From positions 248,001 to 312,000 of the forward strand of contig CABDWT010000001.1 of the NCBI GenBank assembly GCA_901456055.1: a stretch of 64,000 bases of DNA, written 5' to 3'. The DNA is from Phytobacter ursingii. Its GTDB lineage: Bacteria; Pseudomonadota; Gammaproteobacteria; Enterobacterales; Enterobacteriaceae. Under the pieces are notes generated by a model, which worked only from the letters and a program-made list of their open reading frames with translations, searched no databases and was not told where the DNA came from. A program made the translations under genes and the position numbers. Of the stretch, positions 27,105 to 37,297 are shown one piece after another. Each line of letters starts with the position of its first letter. Position 1 is the stretch's first letter.

Positions 27105-29429
27105 ATGAATAAAGGGCGCACCTGGCGCTCCCGCGGGCTTTGGCTTGCGGGAGCGTTTCTTCTTATTCCGTTGGTACTTTTTATTGCCGACAAACTCTGG
27201 CCGTTGCCCTTGAAAGAGGTCAACCCGGCGCGTGTCGTCGTGGCGGAAGATGGCACGCCGCTCTGGCGTTTCGCCGATGCCGAAGGGATCTGGCGCTACC
27301 CGGTGGCGATAGAGGATGTCTCCCCACGCTATTTACAGGCGCTTATCGAATACGAAGATCGCTGGTTCTGGAAACATCCAGGCGTCAATCCGCTTTCGGT
27401 CGCCCGTGCCGCATGGCAGGACCTGCTGGCTGGCAGAGTTATCTCTGGCGGCAGTACGCTCACCATGCAGGTCGCGCGTCTGCTCGATCCCCATCCGCGT
27501 ACCTTTGGCGGTAAAGTCCGCCAGCTGTGGCGGGCAATGCAACTGGAATGGCATCTCTCCAAGCGCGATATTCTGACGCTCTATCTCAACCGGGCACCGT
27601 TTGGCGGTACGTTGCAGGGCGTGGGGGCGGCAAGCTGGGTGTATCTGGGGAAATCCCCCGCTCAGCTCAGCTATGCAGAGGCGGCACTGCTGGCCGTCTT
27701 ACCGCAGGCGCCGAGTCGCCTGCGCCCGGACCGCTGGTCGGAACGTGCACAGGCGGCGCGGGATAAGGTACTGGATCGCATGGTCTCGCAGGGCGTGTGG
27801 AGCCAAAAGCAGGTTGAGGAGTCGCGTGAAGAGCCGGTCTGGCTGGCGCCCCGTCAGATGCCGCAACTCGCGCCCCTCTTCTCCCGCTATATGCTGAGCA
27901 AAGATCCGGGTCTCAAGATTACCACCACACTCGATGCCAGCCTCCAGCGTCAGCTTGAAGACCTGGCCGCCGGCGTTAAATCTCGTCTTCCCCCGCGTAG
28001 CTCGCTGGCGATCATCGTTGTCGACCATACGGACATGAAAGTCCGTGGCTGGGTGGGATCGGTGGACATCAATGACGACAGCCGTTTTGGCCATGTCGAT
28101 ATGGTCAGCGCCACCCGCTCGCCGGGATCGGTGTTAAAGCCCTTTATATATGGCCTGGCGATGGATGACGGTCTGATTCATCCCGCCTCGTTGCTGCAGG
28201 ATGTGCCACGGCGAACGGGAGACTATCGTCCCGGTAATTTTGACAGTGGTTTTCACGGCCCGGTCAGTATGAATGAGGCGCTGGTTCGTTCACTCAATCT
28301 TCCCGCGGTTCAGGTTCTGGAGGCGTACGGGCCGAAGAAATTTGCTGCCACGCTGCGCAATGCGGGGTTGCCGCTGAAATTGCCGGAAGGCGCGGAGCCG
28401 AACCTGTCACTTATTCTGGGGGGCGCAGGCGCCCGTCTGGCGGATATCACTGCAGCGTATAGCGCCTTTGCGCGTCACGGCAAGGCCGGGCAGTTGCGCT
28501 TTCAGCCAGACGACCCGCTGATGGAAAGAACGTTGATGTCTCCAGGCGCGGCGTGGATTATTCGCCGCATTCTTGCCGGGGAAGCGCAGCCCCTGCCAGA
28601 CAGCGCGCTCCCGCAAGTGGTGCCGCTGGCCTGGAAAACCGGCACCAGCTACGGTTATCGTGACGCGTGGGCCATTGGGCTCAATAGCCGCTATGTGATT
28701 GGCGTCTGGACGGGCAGGCCGGACGGCACGCCGGTTGCTGGTCAATTTGGTTTCGCCAGCGCAGTCCCCTTGCTCAATCAGGTTAACAATCTGCTGCAGC
28801 CGCGCTCCGCGCTGGAACTGGCGCGTTTGCCACAGGATCCCCGCCCGGAATCGGTAAGCCGCGACGTTATCTGCTGGCCTGGCGGGCAGAGTTTGCCGGA
28901 GGGGGACAGCAATTGCCGCCGCCGTCTGGCGACCTGGCTTTTAGATAACAGCCAGCCGCCCACGATGCTGATGGCTGAACAGGAAGGGGCTCGCGGCATC
29001 CGTTTTCCCGTATGGGTCAACGCGCAGGGAGAGCGGGTCGCAGCAGACTGCCCCGATGCGCAGCAACGTACAGTTATCGTCTGGCCTTTGCCCCTGGAAC
29101 CCTGGTTGCCCGATGGCGAGCGGCGGGCGGCAAGATTACCTCCGCGCTCGAAAACATGTCCTCCGCGTGATGAGAACGCACCGCCGCCGCTGTTGCTCTC
29201 GGGGATCCGGGACGGCGCAGTGATCAAACGGCTACCGGGGCGCTCGCAGGCAACATTGCCGCTACAGGCCATCGGTGGGGAAGGGCAACGCTGGTGGTTT
29301 TTAAACGGAGAGCCGCTGGACGGTCATGATCGCATATTAAGCCTTAACCTTGATAAAAGCGGTGAGTATCAGTTACTGGTGATGGATGATGCCGGGCAGG
29401 TTGCGGCAGTCGAGTTCGCGGTACAATGA
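27105..29429 (+). CDS. pbpC: Penicillin-binding protein 1C
   Basis: A 774-residue bifunctional peptidoglycan enzyme. An N-terminal membrane anchor (about 10-28) is followed by the glycosyltransferase domain (EDRWFWKHPGVN), the transpeptidase domain with SVLK at residues 342-345 and KTG at 511-513, and a C-terminal BiPBP_C domain. All catalytic motifs are intact. It starts one base after yfhM, so translation is coupled. Confidence 0.96.
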   Translation: MNKGRTWRSRGLWLAGAFLLIPLVLFIADKLWPLPLKEVNPARVVVAEDGTPLWRFADAEGIWRYPVAIEDVSPRYLQALIEYEDRWFWKHPGVNPLSVARAAWQDLLAGRVISGGSTLTMQVARLLDPHPRTFGGKVRQLWRAMQLEWHLSKRDILTLYLNRAPFGGTLQGVGAASWVYLGKSPAQLSYAEAALLAVLPQAPSRLRPDRWSERAQAARDKVLDRMVSQGVWSQKQVEESREEPVWLAPRQMPQLAPLFSRYMLSKDPGLKITTTLDASLQRQLEDLAAGVKSRLPPRSSLAIIVVDHTDMKVRGWVGSVDINDDSRFGHVDMVSATRSPGSVLKPFIYGLAMDDGLIHPASLLQDVPRRTGDYRPGNFDSGFHGPVSMNEALVRSLNLPAVQVLEAYGPKKFAATLRNAGLPLKLPEGAEPNLSLILGGAGARLADITAAYSAFARHGKAGQLRFQPDDPLMERTLMSPGAAWIIRRILAGEAQPLPDSALPQVVPLAWKTGTSYGYRDAWAIGLNSRYVIGVWTGRPDGTPVAGQFGFASAVPLLNQVNNLLQPRSALELARLPQDPRPESVSRDVICWPGGQSLPEGDSNCRRRLATWLLDNSQPPTMLMAEQEGARGIRFPVWVNAQGERVAADCPDAQQRTVIVWPLPLEPWLPDGERRAARLPPRSKTCPPRDENAPPPLLLSGIRDGAVIKRLPGRSQATLPLQAIGGEGQRWWFLNGEPLDGHDRILSLNLDKSGEYQLLVMDDAGQVAAVEFAVQ

Positions 29430-29444
29430 CGCAACGAAGATGCG

Positions 29445-29562
29445 TGTCAGCGTTGACACGACCTTTGTGCTGACTGCTCGCGCTCACCCCGGTCACTGAT
29501 TTATGTCAGCGGCCGGGGATCCCCACTCTGCCGCCTCAAGGTGCCGTCAATACGTTGGTTAG
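29445..29562. repeat. Diverged ERIC element between pbpC and ndk
   Basis: The core GCTCACCCCGGTCACTGATT at about 29481-29500, GGCCGGGGATCCCCACT and CTGCCGCC follow the ERIC centre with several changes; both outer ends are weakly conserved. It occupies much of the 282-base pbpC-ndk gap. The rest of the gap presumably holds the ndk promoter. Boundaries are approximate. Confidence 0.65.
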
Positions 29563-29711
29563 AGACGTTTTGGTGAATGGTGTTGCTGAAACTCGTCTTA
29601 TTTTAAAAAAATGTTACCTTTATCCATAGGCAATGCCCGCGTTGCTCTTTATAATCCGCGCCAGGTCATACGTATGTATGTACGACAACAGAACAACTTA
29701 CAGGGGTTAAC

Positions 29712-30143
29712 ATGGCTATTGAACGTACTTTTTCCATCATCAAGCCGAACGCGGTGGCAAAAAACGTTATTGGTAGTATTTTCGCGCGTTTTGAATCTGC
29801 TGGTTTCAAGATTGTTGGCACGAAAATGCTGCATCTGTCCGTTGAGCAGGCTCGCGGCTTCTACGCTGAACACGATGGCAAACCGTTCTTCGACGGTCTG
29901 GTTGAATTCATGACCTCCGGCCCGATCGTGGTCTCCGTACTGGAAAGTGAAAATGCGGTGCAGCGTCACCGTGACCTGCTGGGCGCCACCAACCCGGCTA
30001 ACGCGCTGGCCGGTACTCTGCGCGCGGATTATGCTGACAGCTTCACCGAGAACGGCACCCATGGTTCCGATTCACTGGAGTCTGCCGCCCGTGAAATCGC
30101 CTATTTCTTTGGCGAAGGCGAGGTTTGCCCGCGCACTCGCTAA
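29712..30143 (+). CDS. ndk: Nucleoside diphosphate kinase
   Basis: A 143-residue kinase that moves the gamma phosphate from ATP to other nucleoside diphosphates through a phosphohistidine. The active-site motif NGTHGSDS with the catalytic His is present near residue 117. Length matches E. coli Ndk. The start is preceded by ACAGGGGTTAAC. An ERIC element lies in the upstream gap and a terminator follows downstream. Confidence 0.98.
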   Translation: MAIERTFSIIKPNAVAKNVIGSIFARFESAGFKIVGTKMLHLSVEQARGFYAEHDGKPFFDGLVEFMTSGPIVVSVLESENAVQRHRDLLGATNPANALAGTLRADYADSFTENGTHGSDSLESAAREIAYFFGEGEVCPRTR

Positions 30144-30264
30144 TTTCCGCCGCCTTGCGCGCCGTGTTGCGTCAAGCCCATCGGAAATTGTAAGCATAGT
30201 TACACTTTATTTTGTCAATGCTGCGCACAGTCGTGGCATCTGCACAGCAGAATTTGTACAATGC

Positions 30265-30310
30265 AGCGCCCCGTGAATTGCAAAACGCATTCCCGGGGCG
30301 CTTCTTTTTT
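30265..30310 (+). terminator. Intrinsic terminator after ndk
   Basis: Eight-base-pair GC-rich stem, AGCGCCCC (30265-30272) with GGGGCGCT (30295-30302), then TTCTTTTTT. It sits about 120 bases after ndk and 50 before rlmN. The stretch between ndk and this hairpin holds no gene that I can see; AT-rich sequence near 30190-30220 may contain promoter elements. Confidence 0.8.
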
Positions 30311-30361
30311 CAACCCTCCAGGGGCCATAACGTGTAATAACGAGGCCGGAATACGCAAACT

Positions 30362-31528
30362 ATGTCTGAACACATTGTCACGCCTGAGAACGTCGCACTG
30401 ACGGTTCCCAATAAAGATGCAAAAATTAACCTGCTGGATTTGAATCGTCAGCAGATGCGAGAGTTTTTCAAAAACTTAGGCGAAAAACCCTTCCGCGCCG
30501 ATCAGGTGATGAAGTGGATGTACCACTATTGCAGCGACGATTTTGATGAGATGACCGACATCAATAAGGTGTTGCGTAATAAGCTCAAAGAAGTTGCGGT
30601 GATCCGCGCGCCGGAAGTTGTGGAAGAACAGCGCTCCTCTGATGGCACGATTAAATGGGCGATTGCCGTAGGCGATCAGCGCGTTGAAACGGTGTACATT
30701 CCGGAAGACGATCGCGCCACGCTGTGCGTTTCCTCACAGGTCGGTTGTGCGCTGGAGTGTAAATTCTGCTCCACGGCGCAGCAGGGCTTCAACCGTAACC
30801 TGAAAGTTTCAGAAATTATTGGTCAGGTCTGGCGGGCGGCAAAAATTATCGGTGCGGTAAAAACGACCGGCGTACGTCCTATCACTAACGTAGTGATGAT
30901 GGGGATGGGCGAACCATTGCTGAACCTGACTAACGTCGTACCGGCAATGGAAATCATGCTCGATGACTTTGGTTTTGGCCTGTCCAAACGTCGCGTTACG
31001 CTGTCGACGTCCGGCGTGGTTCCTGCGCTGGATAAGCTGGGTGACATGATTGATGTTGCACTGGCTATTTCCCTGCACGCGCCGAACGATACTATTCGCG
31101 ACGAAATTGTGCCGATTAACAAAAAGTATAATATTGCGACGTTCCTCGAATCGGTTCGCGGTTACATTTCGAAATCCAATGCTAATCAGGGCCGCGTAAC
31201 CATTGAATACGTAATGCTCGACCACGTGAATGACGGTACCGAGCATGCGCATGAGTTGGCCGCGTTGCTGAAAGACACGCCGTGCAAGATCAACCTGATT
31301 CCGTGGAACCCGTTCCCGGGGGCGCCATATGGTCGCAGCTCAAACAGCCGTATCGATCGTTTCTGTAAGGTGCTGATGAGTTATGGTTTCACCACCATTG
31401 TGCGTAAAACACGTGGTGATGACATTGACGCGGCATGTGGTCAACTGGCCGGTGACGTCATTGACCGTACGAAACGCACAATGCGTAAACGTATGCAGGG
31501 TGAGCCGATTTCGATTAAAGCGGTTTAG
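30362..31528 (+). CDS. rlmN: Dual-specificity 23S rRNA/tRNA methyltransferase RlmN
   Basis: A 388-residue radical SAM enzyme that makes 2-methyladenosine at A2503 of 23S rRNA and A37 of some tRNAs. The [4Fe-4S] ligands C129, C133 and C136 form the CxxxCxxC motif (GCALECKFC). The C-terminal resolving cysteine is seen in DIDAACGQ. It therefore depends on the isc products encoded in the same window. It is followed after 292 bases by rodZ. Confidence 0.97.
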   Translation: MSEHIVTPENVALTVPNKDAKINLLDLNRQQMREFFKNLGEKPFRADQVMKWMYHYCSDDFDEMTDINKVLRNKLKEVAVIRAPEVVEEQRSSDGTIKWAIAVGDQRVETVYIPEDDRATLCVSSQVGCALECKFCSTAQQGFNRNLKVSEIIGQVWRAAKIIGAVKTTGVRPITNVVMMGMGEPLLNLTNVVPAMEIMLDDFGFGLSKRRVTLSTSGVVPALDKLGDMIDVALAISLHAPNDTIRDEIVPINKKYNIATFLESVRGYISKSNANQGRVTIEYVMLDHVNDGTEHAHELAALLKDTPCKINLIPWNPFPGAPYGRSSNSRIDRFCKVLMSYGFTTIVRKTRGDDIDAACGQLAGDVIDRTKRTMRKRMQGEPISIKAV

Positions 31529-31696
31529 TCTTCTGGCGTCGCGGCAGGCTTCTGTGTCGCGACGCATAAATATGCTGATTTAATCGCCTGAGTATACTTG
31601 TGTAATCAATAATTACTGTGCGTTTCTCTCTACTTTAAGGCAGTATGTAGCGATGGAACAACAGCTTAGCAAAAGTACGAAAAGCTGTTCTGTTAT

Positions 31697-31726
31697 GACC
31701 GGCCTGACAGTCTTATACTGTCGGTC
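31697..31726 (+). promoter_or_regulatory. Stem-loop in the rlmN-rodZ gap
   Basis: GACAG (31706-31710) pairs with CTGTC (31718-31722), and an outer stem GACC/GGTC (31697-31700/31723-31726) extends it across a bulge. It has no clear T-run. It lies about 95 bases before rodZ in a 292-base gap that otherwise shows no gene; the gap probably holds the rodZ-ispG promoter. Confidence 0.35.
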
Positions 31727-31820
31727 TAAATTTAACTGACCCTGACATTTCGCGGCGCGCCCAGGCAATGCTTACTACGCGCCTGAATCTTAAATTTTCA
31801 CGTACCAGCAGTTGTAGCGA

Positions 31821-32816
31821 ATGAATACTGAAGCCACTCACGACCAAAACGAAGCACAAACCACGGGCGTTCGTCTGCGCAATGCCCGTGAACAACTCGG
31901 ACTTAGCCAGCAGGCGGTAGCTGAGCGCCTCTGTCTCAAAGTTTCCACGGTGCGCGATATTGAAGACGATAAGGCTCCTGCCGAATTGGCTTCAACATTC
32001 CTGCGTGGTTACATCCGCTCGTATGCGCGTTTGGTGCATATCCCGGAAGAAGAACTGCTGCCGATGATTGAGAAACAGGCACCGATTCGGGCGGCGAAAG
32101 TCGCGCCGATGCAGACCTTTTCTCTGGGTAAGCGTCGTAAAAAACGTGACGGCTGGTTAATGAGCTTTACCTGGCTGGTGCTGTTTGTGGTTGTTGGTCT
32201 GACAGGCGCATGGTGGTGGCAAAATCACAAAGCGCAGCAGCAAGAGATCACCACAATGGCCGATCAGTCCTCTGCAGAGCTGAACGCCAGTGGGAACAGC
32301 GAAGGGCAGAGCGTTGCGCTGAACAACGATGCTGCCAGCACACCGACAGAAACACCGAATACGGCTGCGACTACGCCAGTTGAACCAACGGCCCCTGGAA
32401 CAGCGACGCAGGCGCCTGCGACCACCGCGCATTCAAATGCCGTTGTATCACCTTCTCAGGCACCTGTTACCCAATCCCCTGCCACTCAGCCATCGGCAAC
32501 CGCGAATAACGCGCCGCTGCCGACTGACCAGGCGGGTATTACCTCCCCGGACGCCGCACATGCGCTGGTCATGAACTTTAACGCCGACTGCTGGTTAGAA
32601 GTGAGCGATGCAAGCGGTAAAAAATTATTCAGTGGGATCCAGCGTAAAGACGCGACGCTGAATTTAACCGGCCAGGCGCCTTACAAGCTCAAAATCGGTG
32701 CACCTGCTGCGGTACAGATTCAATATCAGGGTAAACCTGTCGATCTGAGCCGCTTTATCAGAACTAACCAGGTTGCACGCCTGACCCTCAATGCCGAACA
32801 ATCAGCAGTACAGTAA
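31821..32816 (+). CDS. rodZ: Cytoskeletal membrane protein RodZ
   Basis: A 331-residue protein that links MreB filaments to the inner membrane and sets rod shape. An N-terminal Xre-type helix-turn-helix domain (about 16-85) binds MreB. A basic patch (KRRKKRD, 104-110) precedes a single membrane helix (112-133). A long Pro/Thr/Ala/Gln-rich periplasmic linker (about 135-245) follows, then a C-terminal DUF4115 domain. This order matches the family. ispG follows after 26 bases, probably in the same operon. Confidence 0.95.
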   Translation: MNTEATHDQNEAQTTGVRLRNAREQLGLSQQAVAERLCLKVSTVRDIEDDKAPAELASTFLRGYIRSYARLVHIPEEELLPMIEKQAPIRAAKVAPMQTFSLGKRRKKRDGWLMSFTWLVLFVVVGLTGAWWWQNHKAQQQEITTMADQSSAELNASGNSEGQSVALNNDAASTPTETPNTAATTPVEPTAPGTATQAPATTAHSNAVVSPSQAPVTQSPATQPSATANNAPLPTDQAGITSPDAAHALVMNFNADCWLEVSDASGKKLFSGIQRKDATLNLTGQAPYKLKIGAPAAVQIQYQGKPVDLSRFIRTNQVARLTLNAEQSAVQ

Positions 32817-32842
32817 CAGACGGGCAACGCGGGAGATTTTTC

Positions 32843-33961
32843 ATGCATAACCAGGCTCCGATTCAACGTCGGAAATCGAAACGGATTTACGTTGGTAATG
32901 TGCCGATTGGCGATGGCGCCCCCATCGCCGTGCAGTCAATGACAAACACCCGCACCACTGATGTGGACGCGACGGTCGCGCAAATCAAAGCGCTTGAGCG
33001 TGTTGGCGCTGACATTGTTCGCGTTTCCGTCCCTACCATGGACGCGGCAGAAGCATTCAAATTGATTAAGCAACAGGTGAGTGTACCGCTGGTCGCGGAC
33101 ATTCACTTTGACTACCGTATCGCGCTGAAAGTCGCGGAATACGGCGTCGACTGTCTGCGTATCAACCCAGGCAATATCGGTAATGAAGAACGCATTCGCA
33201 TGGTTGTTGACTGCGCACGCGACAAAAATATCCCTATTCGTATTGGCGTCAACGCCGGATCGCTGGAAAAGGATCTGCAGGAAAAATATGGTGAGCCCAC
33301 GCCGCAAGCGTTGCTGGAGTCTGCCATGCGCCATGTCGATCACCTGGACAGACTTAATTTCGATCAATTCAAAGTCAGCGTAAAAGCCTCCGATGTGTTC
33401 CTGGCGGTGGAATCTTACCGTCTGCTGGCAAAACAGATTGATCAGCCGTTGCACCTCGGTATCACCGAAGCGGGTGGCGCGCGCAGTGGCGCGGTCAAGT
33501 CGGCGATCGGTCTGGGCTTGCTGCTGTCTGAGGGGATCGGCGATACACTGCGTGTCTCTCTGGCGGCGGATCCGGTTGAAGAGATCAAAGTTGGCTTCGA
33601 TATCCTGAAATCACTGCGTATCCGCGCACGTGGCATCAACTTCATTGCCTGCCCTACCTGCTCGCGTCAGGAATTTGACGTGATCGGCACCGTGAATGCC
33701 CTTGAGCAGCGCCTGGAAGATATCATCACGCCGATGGATGTTTCGATCATCGGTTGCGTGGTGAACGGCCCAGGCGAAGCGCTGGTTTCTACGCTTGGCG
33801 TGACCGGCGGTAACAAGAAAAGCGGCCTTTATGAAGATGGCGTGCGCAGAGACAGACTGGATAACGACGATATGATTACCCAGCTTGAAGCCCGTATCCG
33901 TGCGAAAGCATCAATGCTGGATGAAGCTAATCGTATCGATGTCCAACAGGTAGAAAAATAA
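32843..33961 (+). CDS. ispG: (E)-4-hydroxy-3-methylbut-2-enyl-diphosphate synthase IspG
   Basis: A 372-residue [4Fe-4S] enzyme of the MEP isoprenoid pathway that converts MEcPP to HMBPP. The cluster ligands are seen in [10 protein letters not shown] and in [10 protein letters not shown], and the N-terminal TIM-barrel begins with [18 protein letters not shown]. Length matches E. coli. GGGAG lies nine bases before the ATG. It sits between rodZ and hisS, with a terminator-like structure before hisS. Confidence 0.97.
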   Translation: MHNQAPIQRRKSKRIYVGNVPIGDGAPIAVQSMTNTRTTDVDATVAQIKALERVGADIVRVSVPTMDAAEAFKLIKQQVSVPLVADIHFDYRIALKVAEYGVDCLRINPGNIGNEERIRMVVDCARDKNIPIRIGVNAGSLEKDLQEKYGEPTPQALLESAMRHVDHLDRLNFDQFKVSVKASDVFLAVESYRLLAKQIDQPLHLGITEAGGARSGAVKSAIGLGLLLSEGIGDTLRVSLAADPVEEIKVGFDILKSLRIRARGINFIACPTCSRQEFDVIGTVNALEQRLEDIITPMDVSIIGCVVNGPGEALVSTLGVTGGNKKSGLYEDGVRRDRLDNDDMITQLEARIRAKASMLDEANRIDVQQVEK

Positions 33962-33994
33962 CGTGATGGGAAGCGGCTGGCTTCCCGTGTATGA

Positions 33995-34032
33995 TGAACC
34001 CGCAAGGCGCAAGCCCTGAGGGTTCATTTTTT
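33995..34032 (+). terminator. Terminator-like hairpin between ispG and hisS
   Basis: TGAACCC (33995-34001) pairs with GGGTTCA (34020-34026), followed directly by six T residues. It ends 21 bases before the hisS start. It either terminates ispG transcripts or attenuates read-through into hisS. An extra stem (GGGAAGC/GCTTCCC, 33968-33986) lies just upstream. Confidence 0.75.
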
Positions 34033-34053
34033 GTATTCAAAAAGAGAATAAAC

Positions 34054-35328
34054 GTGGCAAAGAATATTCAAGCCATTCGCGGCATGAACGATTATCTGCC
34101 TGGCGAAACCGCCATCTGGCAGCGCATTGAAGGCACACTCAAAAACGTGCTCGGCAGCTACGGTTACAATGAAATCCGTTTGCCGATTGTAGAGCAGACC
34201 CCGTTATTCAAACGCGCGATCGGTGAAGTCACCGACGTGGTTGAAAAAGAGATGTACACCTTTGATGATCGCAACGGCGATAGCCTGACGCTGCGTCCAG
34301 AAGGTACAGCGGGCTGTGTACGCGCCGGCATCGAGCATGGTCTTCTGTACAATCAGGAACAGCGTCTGTGGTATGTCGGTCCGATGTTCCGCTATGAGCG
34401 CCCGCAAAAAGGTCGCTACCGTCAATTCCATCAGTTGGGTGTCGAAGTGTTTGGCCTGCAGGGCCCGGACATTGATGCCGAGCTGATTATGCTCACGGCA
34501 CGCTGGTGGCGTGCGCTGGGTATCTTCGATCATGTTAGCCTCGAACTGAACTCTATCGGCTCCCTGGAAGCGCGTGCAAACTATCGCGATGCACTGGTGG
34601 CGTTCCTTGAGCAGCATAAAGAACAACTGGACGAAGATTGCAAACGCCGTATGTACAGCAACCCGCTGCGCGTGCTGGATTCCAAAAATCCGGACATTCA
34701 GGCGCTTCTGAATGCGGCGCCAGCGCTGGGTGATTATCTGGATGAAGAATCTCGTGAACACTTCGCAGGCCTGTGCAAACTGCTGGAGGCGGCGGGTATT
34801 GCCTATACGGTAAACCAGCGTCTGGTGCGCGGTCTTGATTATTACAACCGCACTGTTTTCGAGTGGGTGACCACCAGCCTGGGCTCTCAGGGAACGGTGT
34901 GTGCGGGTGGCCGTTACGACGGACTGGTCGAGCAGCTTGGCGGTCGCGCAACCCCGGCGGTTGGCTTCGCGATGGGTCTTGAACGACTTGTTTTGCTGGT
35001 TCAGGCAGTTAATCCGGAATTTAAAGCAGAATCCGTTGTCGATATATACCTGGTAGCGTCGGGCGAAAACGTACAGTCCGCTGCAATGCAACTGGCTGAA
35101 CGGGTACGCGATGCGTTACCTGATGTTAAGCTCATGACGAACCACGGCGGCGGTAATTTCAAAAAGCAATTTGCCCGTGCCGATAAGTGGGGCGCGAAGC
35201 TCGCACTGGTGCTGGGTGAGTCTGAAATCGCTGACGGTAACGTTGTAGTGAAGGATTTACGCTCTGGTGAGCAAAATACGGTAACGCAGGACAGCGTTGC
35301 GGCGCATTTGCGCACACTACTGGGCTAA
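34054..35328 (+). CDS. hisS: Histidine-tRNA ligase
   Basis: Class II aminoacyl-tRNA synthetase of 424 residues that charges tRNA-His. Class motifs are visible: [11 protein letters not shown], then [17 protein letters not shown] (motif 2), the histidine-specific [14 protein letters not shown], and GFAMGLERL (motif 3). A C-terminal anticodon-binding domain follows. The start is GTG at 34054 ([10 protein letters not shown]), which gives exactly the E. coli length; an upstream in-frame start at 33991 would include the terminator hairpin and is rejected. Confidence 0.97.
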   Translation: MAKNIQAIRGMNDYLPGETAIWQRIEGTLKNVLGSYGYNEIRLPIVEQTPLFKRAIGEVTDVVEKEMYTFDDRNGDSLTLRPEGTAGCVRAGIEHGLLYNQEQRLWYVGPMFRYERPQKGRYRQFHQLGVEVFGLQGPDIDAELIMLTARWWRALGIFDHVSLELNSIGSLEARANYRDALVAFLEQHKEQLDEDCKRRMYSNPLRVLDSKNPDIQALLNAAPALGDYLDEESREHFAGLCKLLEAAGIAYTVNQRLVRGLDYYNRTVFEWVTTSLGSQGTVCAGGRYDGLVEQLGGRATPAVGFAMGLERLVLLVQAVNPEFKAESVVDIYLVASGENVQSAAMQLAERVRDALPDVKLMTNHGGGNFKKQFARADKWGAKLALVLGESEIADGNVVVKDLRSGEQNTVTQDSVAAHLRTLLG

Positions 35329-35364
35329 TCTCCCCGGTGAATTATCGTTAAGGAGAAGGACTGC

Positions 35365-35985
35365 GTGGAAATTTACGAGAACGACAACGAACAGGTAGAC
35401 GCGCTCAAACGCTTTTTTGCTGAAAACGGCAAAGCGCTGGCTGTTGGTGTCATTTTAGGTATTGGTGCATTAGTTGGCTGGCGCTACTGGAATAATCACC
35501 AAATCGAAACAGCGCGATCGGCTTCGCAAGGCTATGAAAACGCAATTACCGCGATTCGTGCTGATAAACCTGAAACGCTGACTGCGGCTGAAAAATTCGC
35601 GGCAGAGAATAAAAATACCTATGGCGCGCTGGCGTCACTGGAACTGGCACAGCAGTATGTTGAACGCAATGAGCTTGAAAAAGCGTCCGCGCAGCTGCAA
35701 CAAGGGCTTGCCGCTACCAGCGATGAAAACCTTAAGGGTATGATCAACATCCGTCTCGCCCGTATCCAGGTGCAGCTTAAGCAGCAGGATGCCGCGCTGA
35801 AAACGCTTGATAGCGTGAAAGGCGACGGCTGGGCGGCCATTGTTGCCGACCTGCGTGGCGAAGCGCTGCTCAGCAAAGGCGACAAACAAGGTGCACGCAC
35901 TGCCTGGGAGAATGGCGTTAAAAACAACGCCTCCCCGGCGCTGAGTGAAATGATGCAGATGAAAATCAACAATTTGTCCATCTAA
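35365..35985 (+). CDS. yfgM: YfgM family ancillary SecYEG translocon protein
   Basis: A 206-residue inner-membrane protein with a short cytoplasmic N-terminus, one membrane helix (about 24-41) and a periplasmic TPR-type domain. In E. coli it associates with PpiD at the Sec translocon and affects the Rcs response. The start is GTG (VEIYENDNEQ), preceded by AAGGAGAAGG. It lies between hisS and bamB, the usual place, and bamB follows after 10 bases. Confidence 0.94.
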   Translation: MEIYENDNEQVDALKRFFAENGKALAVGVILGIGALVGWRYWNNHQIETARSASQGYENAITAIRADKPETLTAAEKFAAENKNTYGALASLELAQQYVERNELEKASAQLQQGLAATSDENLKGMINIRLARIQVQLKQQDAALKTLDSVKGDGWAAIVADLRGEALLSKGDKQGARTAWENGVKNNASPALSEMMQMKINNLSI

Positions 35986-35995
35986 GAGGGACCCG

Positions 35996-37174
35996 ATGCA
36001 ATTGCGTAAATTACTTCTGCCTGGGCTGCTGTCCGTCACCTTACTGAGCGGTTGTTCCCTGTTTAACGGCGAAGAAGATGTTGTCAAAATGTCCCCTCTG
36101 CCGACGGTTACGAACCAATTTAATCCGTCTACCGCATGGAGTACGTCTGTGGGTAGCGGTATTGGCGATTTTCATTCGAATTTACATCCGGCGCTGGACA
36201 GCGGCGTGGTCTATGCTGCCGATCGTCGCGGTACGGTAAAAGCGGTTAGCGCGAGCGATGGCAAGGAAGTCTGGTCCGTTAACCTGGCAGAAAAATCCGG
36301 CTGGTTCTCCAGCAGTCCGGCGCTATTGTCCGGTGGTGTGACCGTCGCTGGCGGCCATGTCTACGTGGGCAGTGAAAAAGCGAAGGTTTATGCGCTGAAT
36401 ACGAACGATGGTTCCGAAGCCTGGAAAACCAACGTTGCCGGTGAAGCGTTGTCTCGTCCTGTTGTCAGCGATGGCCTGGTGCTGATTCATACCAGTAACG
36501 GCCAACTGCAGGCGCTTAATGAGAGCGACGGCGCAGTAAAATGGACGGTTAACCTCGATATGCCGTCTTTGTCCCTGCGTGGTGAATCCGCACCGGCTAC
36601 CGCCTACGGCGCAGCCATTGTGGGTGGCGACAACGGTCGTGTAAGCGCCGTGTTGATGCAGCAGGGCCAGATGATTTGGCAGCAGCGTATATCTCAGGCA
36701 ACCGGCCCGACGGAAATCGACCGTTTGAGTGACGTTGATACAACGCCGGTGATTGTAAACGGCGTGGTTTACGCGCTGGCTTACAACGGTAATCTGACGG
36801 CGCTGGATCTGCGTAGCGGTCAGATTATGTGGAAACGCGAACTGGGTTCAGTGAGCAATTTCGTTGTCGACGGTAATCGCATTTATATGATTGACCAGAA
36901 TGACCGTGTTCTGGCGTTAACCACTGACGGTGGCGTGACGCTGTGGACGCAAAGCGATCTTCTGCACCGTAACCTTACTGCTCCGGCGTTGTATAATGGT
37001 TACATCGTGACCGGTGACAGCGAAGGTTATATGCACTGGATTAACGTCGAAGACGGGCGTTTTGTCGCGCAGCAGAAAGTAGACGGCTCCGGTTTCCTGA
37101 CCGATCCTGTTGCTGCGGATGGCAAACTGCTGATCCAGGCTAAAGACGGTACGCTGTACGCCATCACGCGTTAA
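35996..37174 (+). CDS. bamB: Outer membrane protein assembly factor BamB
   Basis: A 392-residue outer-membrane lipoprotein of the BAM complex that helps insert beta-barrel proteins. Its lipobox is LLSGC with Cys20, followed by an eight-bladed PQQ-type beta-propeller with repeated GxVYaLn-like and W-containing strands. Length equals E. coli BamB. It starts 10 bases after yfgM and is probably in the same transcript. Confidence 0.96.
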   Translation: MQLRKLLLPGLLSVTLLSGCSLFNGEEDVVKMSPLPTVTNQFNPSTAWSTSVGSGIGDFHSNLHPALDSGVVYAADRRGTVKAVSASDGKEVWSVNLAEKSGWFSSSPALLSGGVTVAGGHVYVGSEKAKVYALNTNDGSEAWKTNVAGEALSRPVVSDGLVLIHTSNGQLQALNESDGAVKWTVNLDMPSLSLRGESAPATAYGAAIVGGDNGRVSAVLMQQGQMIWQQRISQATGPTEIDRLSDVDTTPVIVNGVVYALAYNGNLTALDLRSGQIMWKRELGSVSNFVVDGNRIYMIDQNDRVLALTTDGGVTLWTQSDLLHRNLTAPALYNGYIVTGDSEGYMHWINVEDGRFVAQQKVDGSGFLTDPVAADGKLLIQAKDGTLYAITR

Positions 37175-37202
37175 TCGCGCGAAGGTGGTCGTTCGTGAGA
37201 AG

Positions 37203-37264
37203 ACGGCTCCTGTTGCAGGGGCCGTTTTACTGTTTTTAAAACGTCGCCAGCGTTGCGACGTTTT
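37203..37264 (+). terminator. Two consecutive hairpins between bamB and der
   Basis: First, ACGGCTCC (37203-37210) with GGGGCCGT (37218-37225, one wobble), then TTTTAC. Second, a perfect ten-base-pair stem AAAACGTCGC (37238-37247) with GCGACGTTTT (37255-37264), followed by GATTTTTG. Together they fill most of the 123-base gap. The second is symmetric and could work on either strand. der begins 33 bases later. Confidence 0.65.
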
Positions 37265-37297
37265 GATTTTTGAATTCTAAGTAATGAGGCTTTAAAC

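Noticed and set aside
29430-29711. Small protein gene in the pbpC-ndk gap
   Set aside because: The gap is largely an ERIC and promoter-like sequence; no frame with a start and ribosome binding site stands out.
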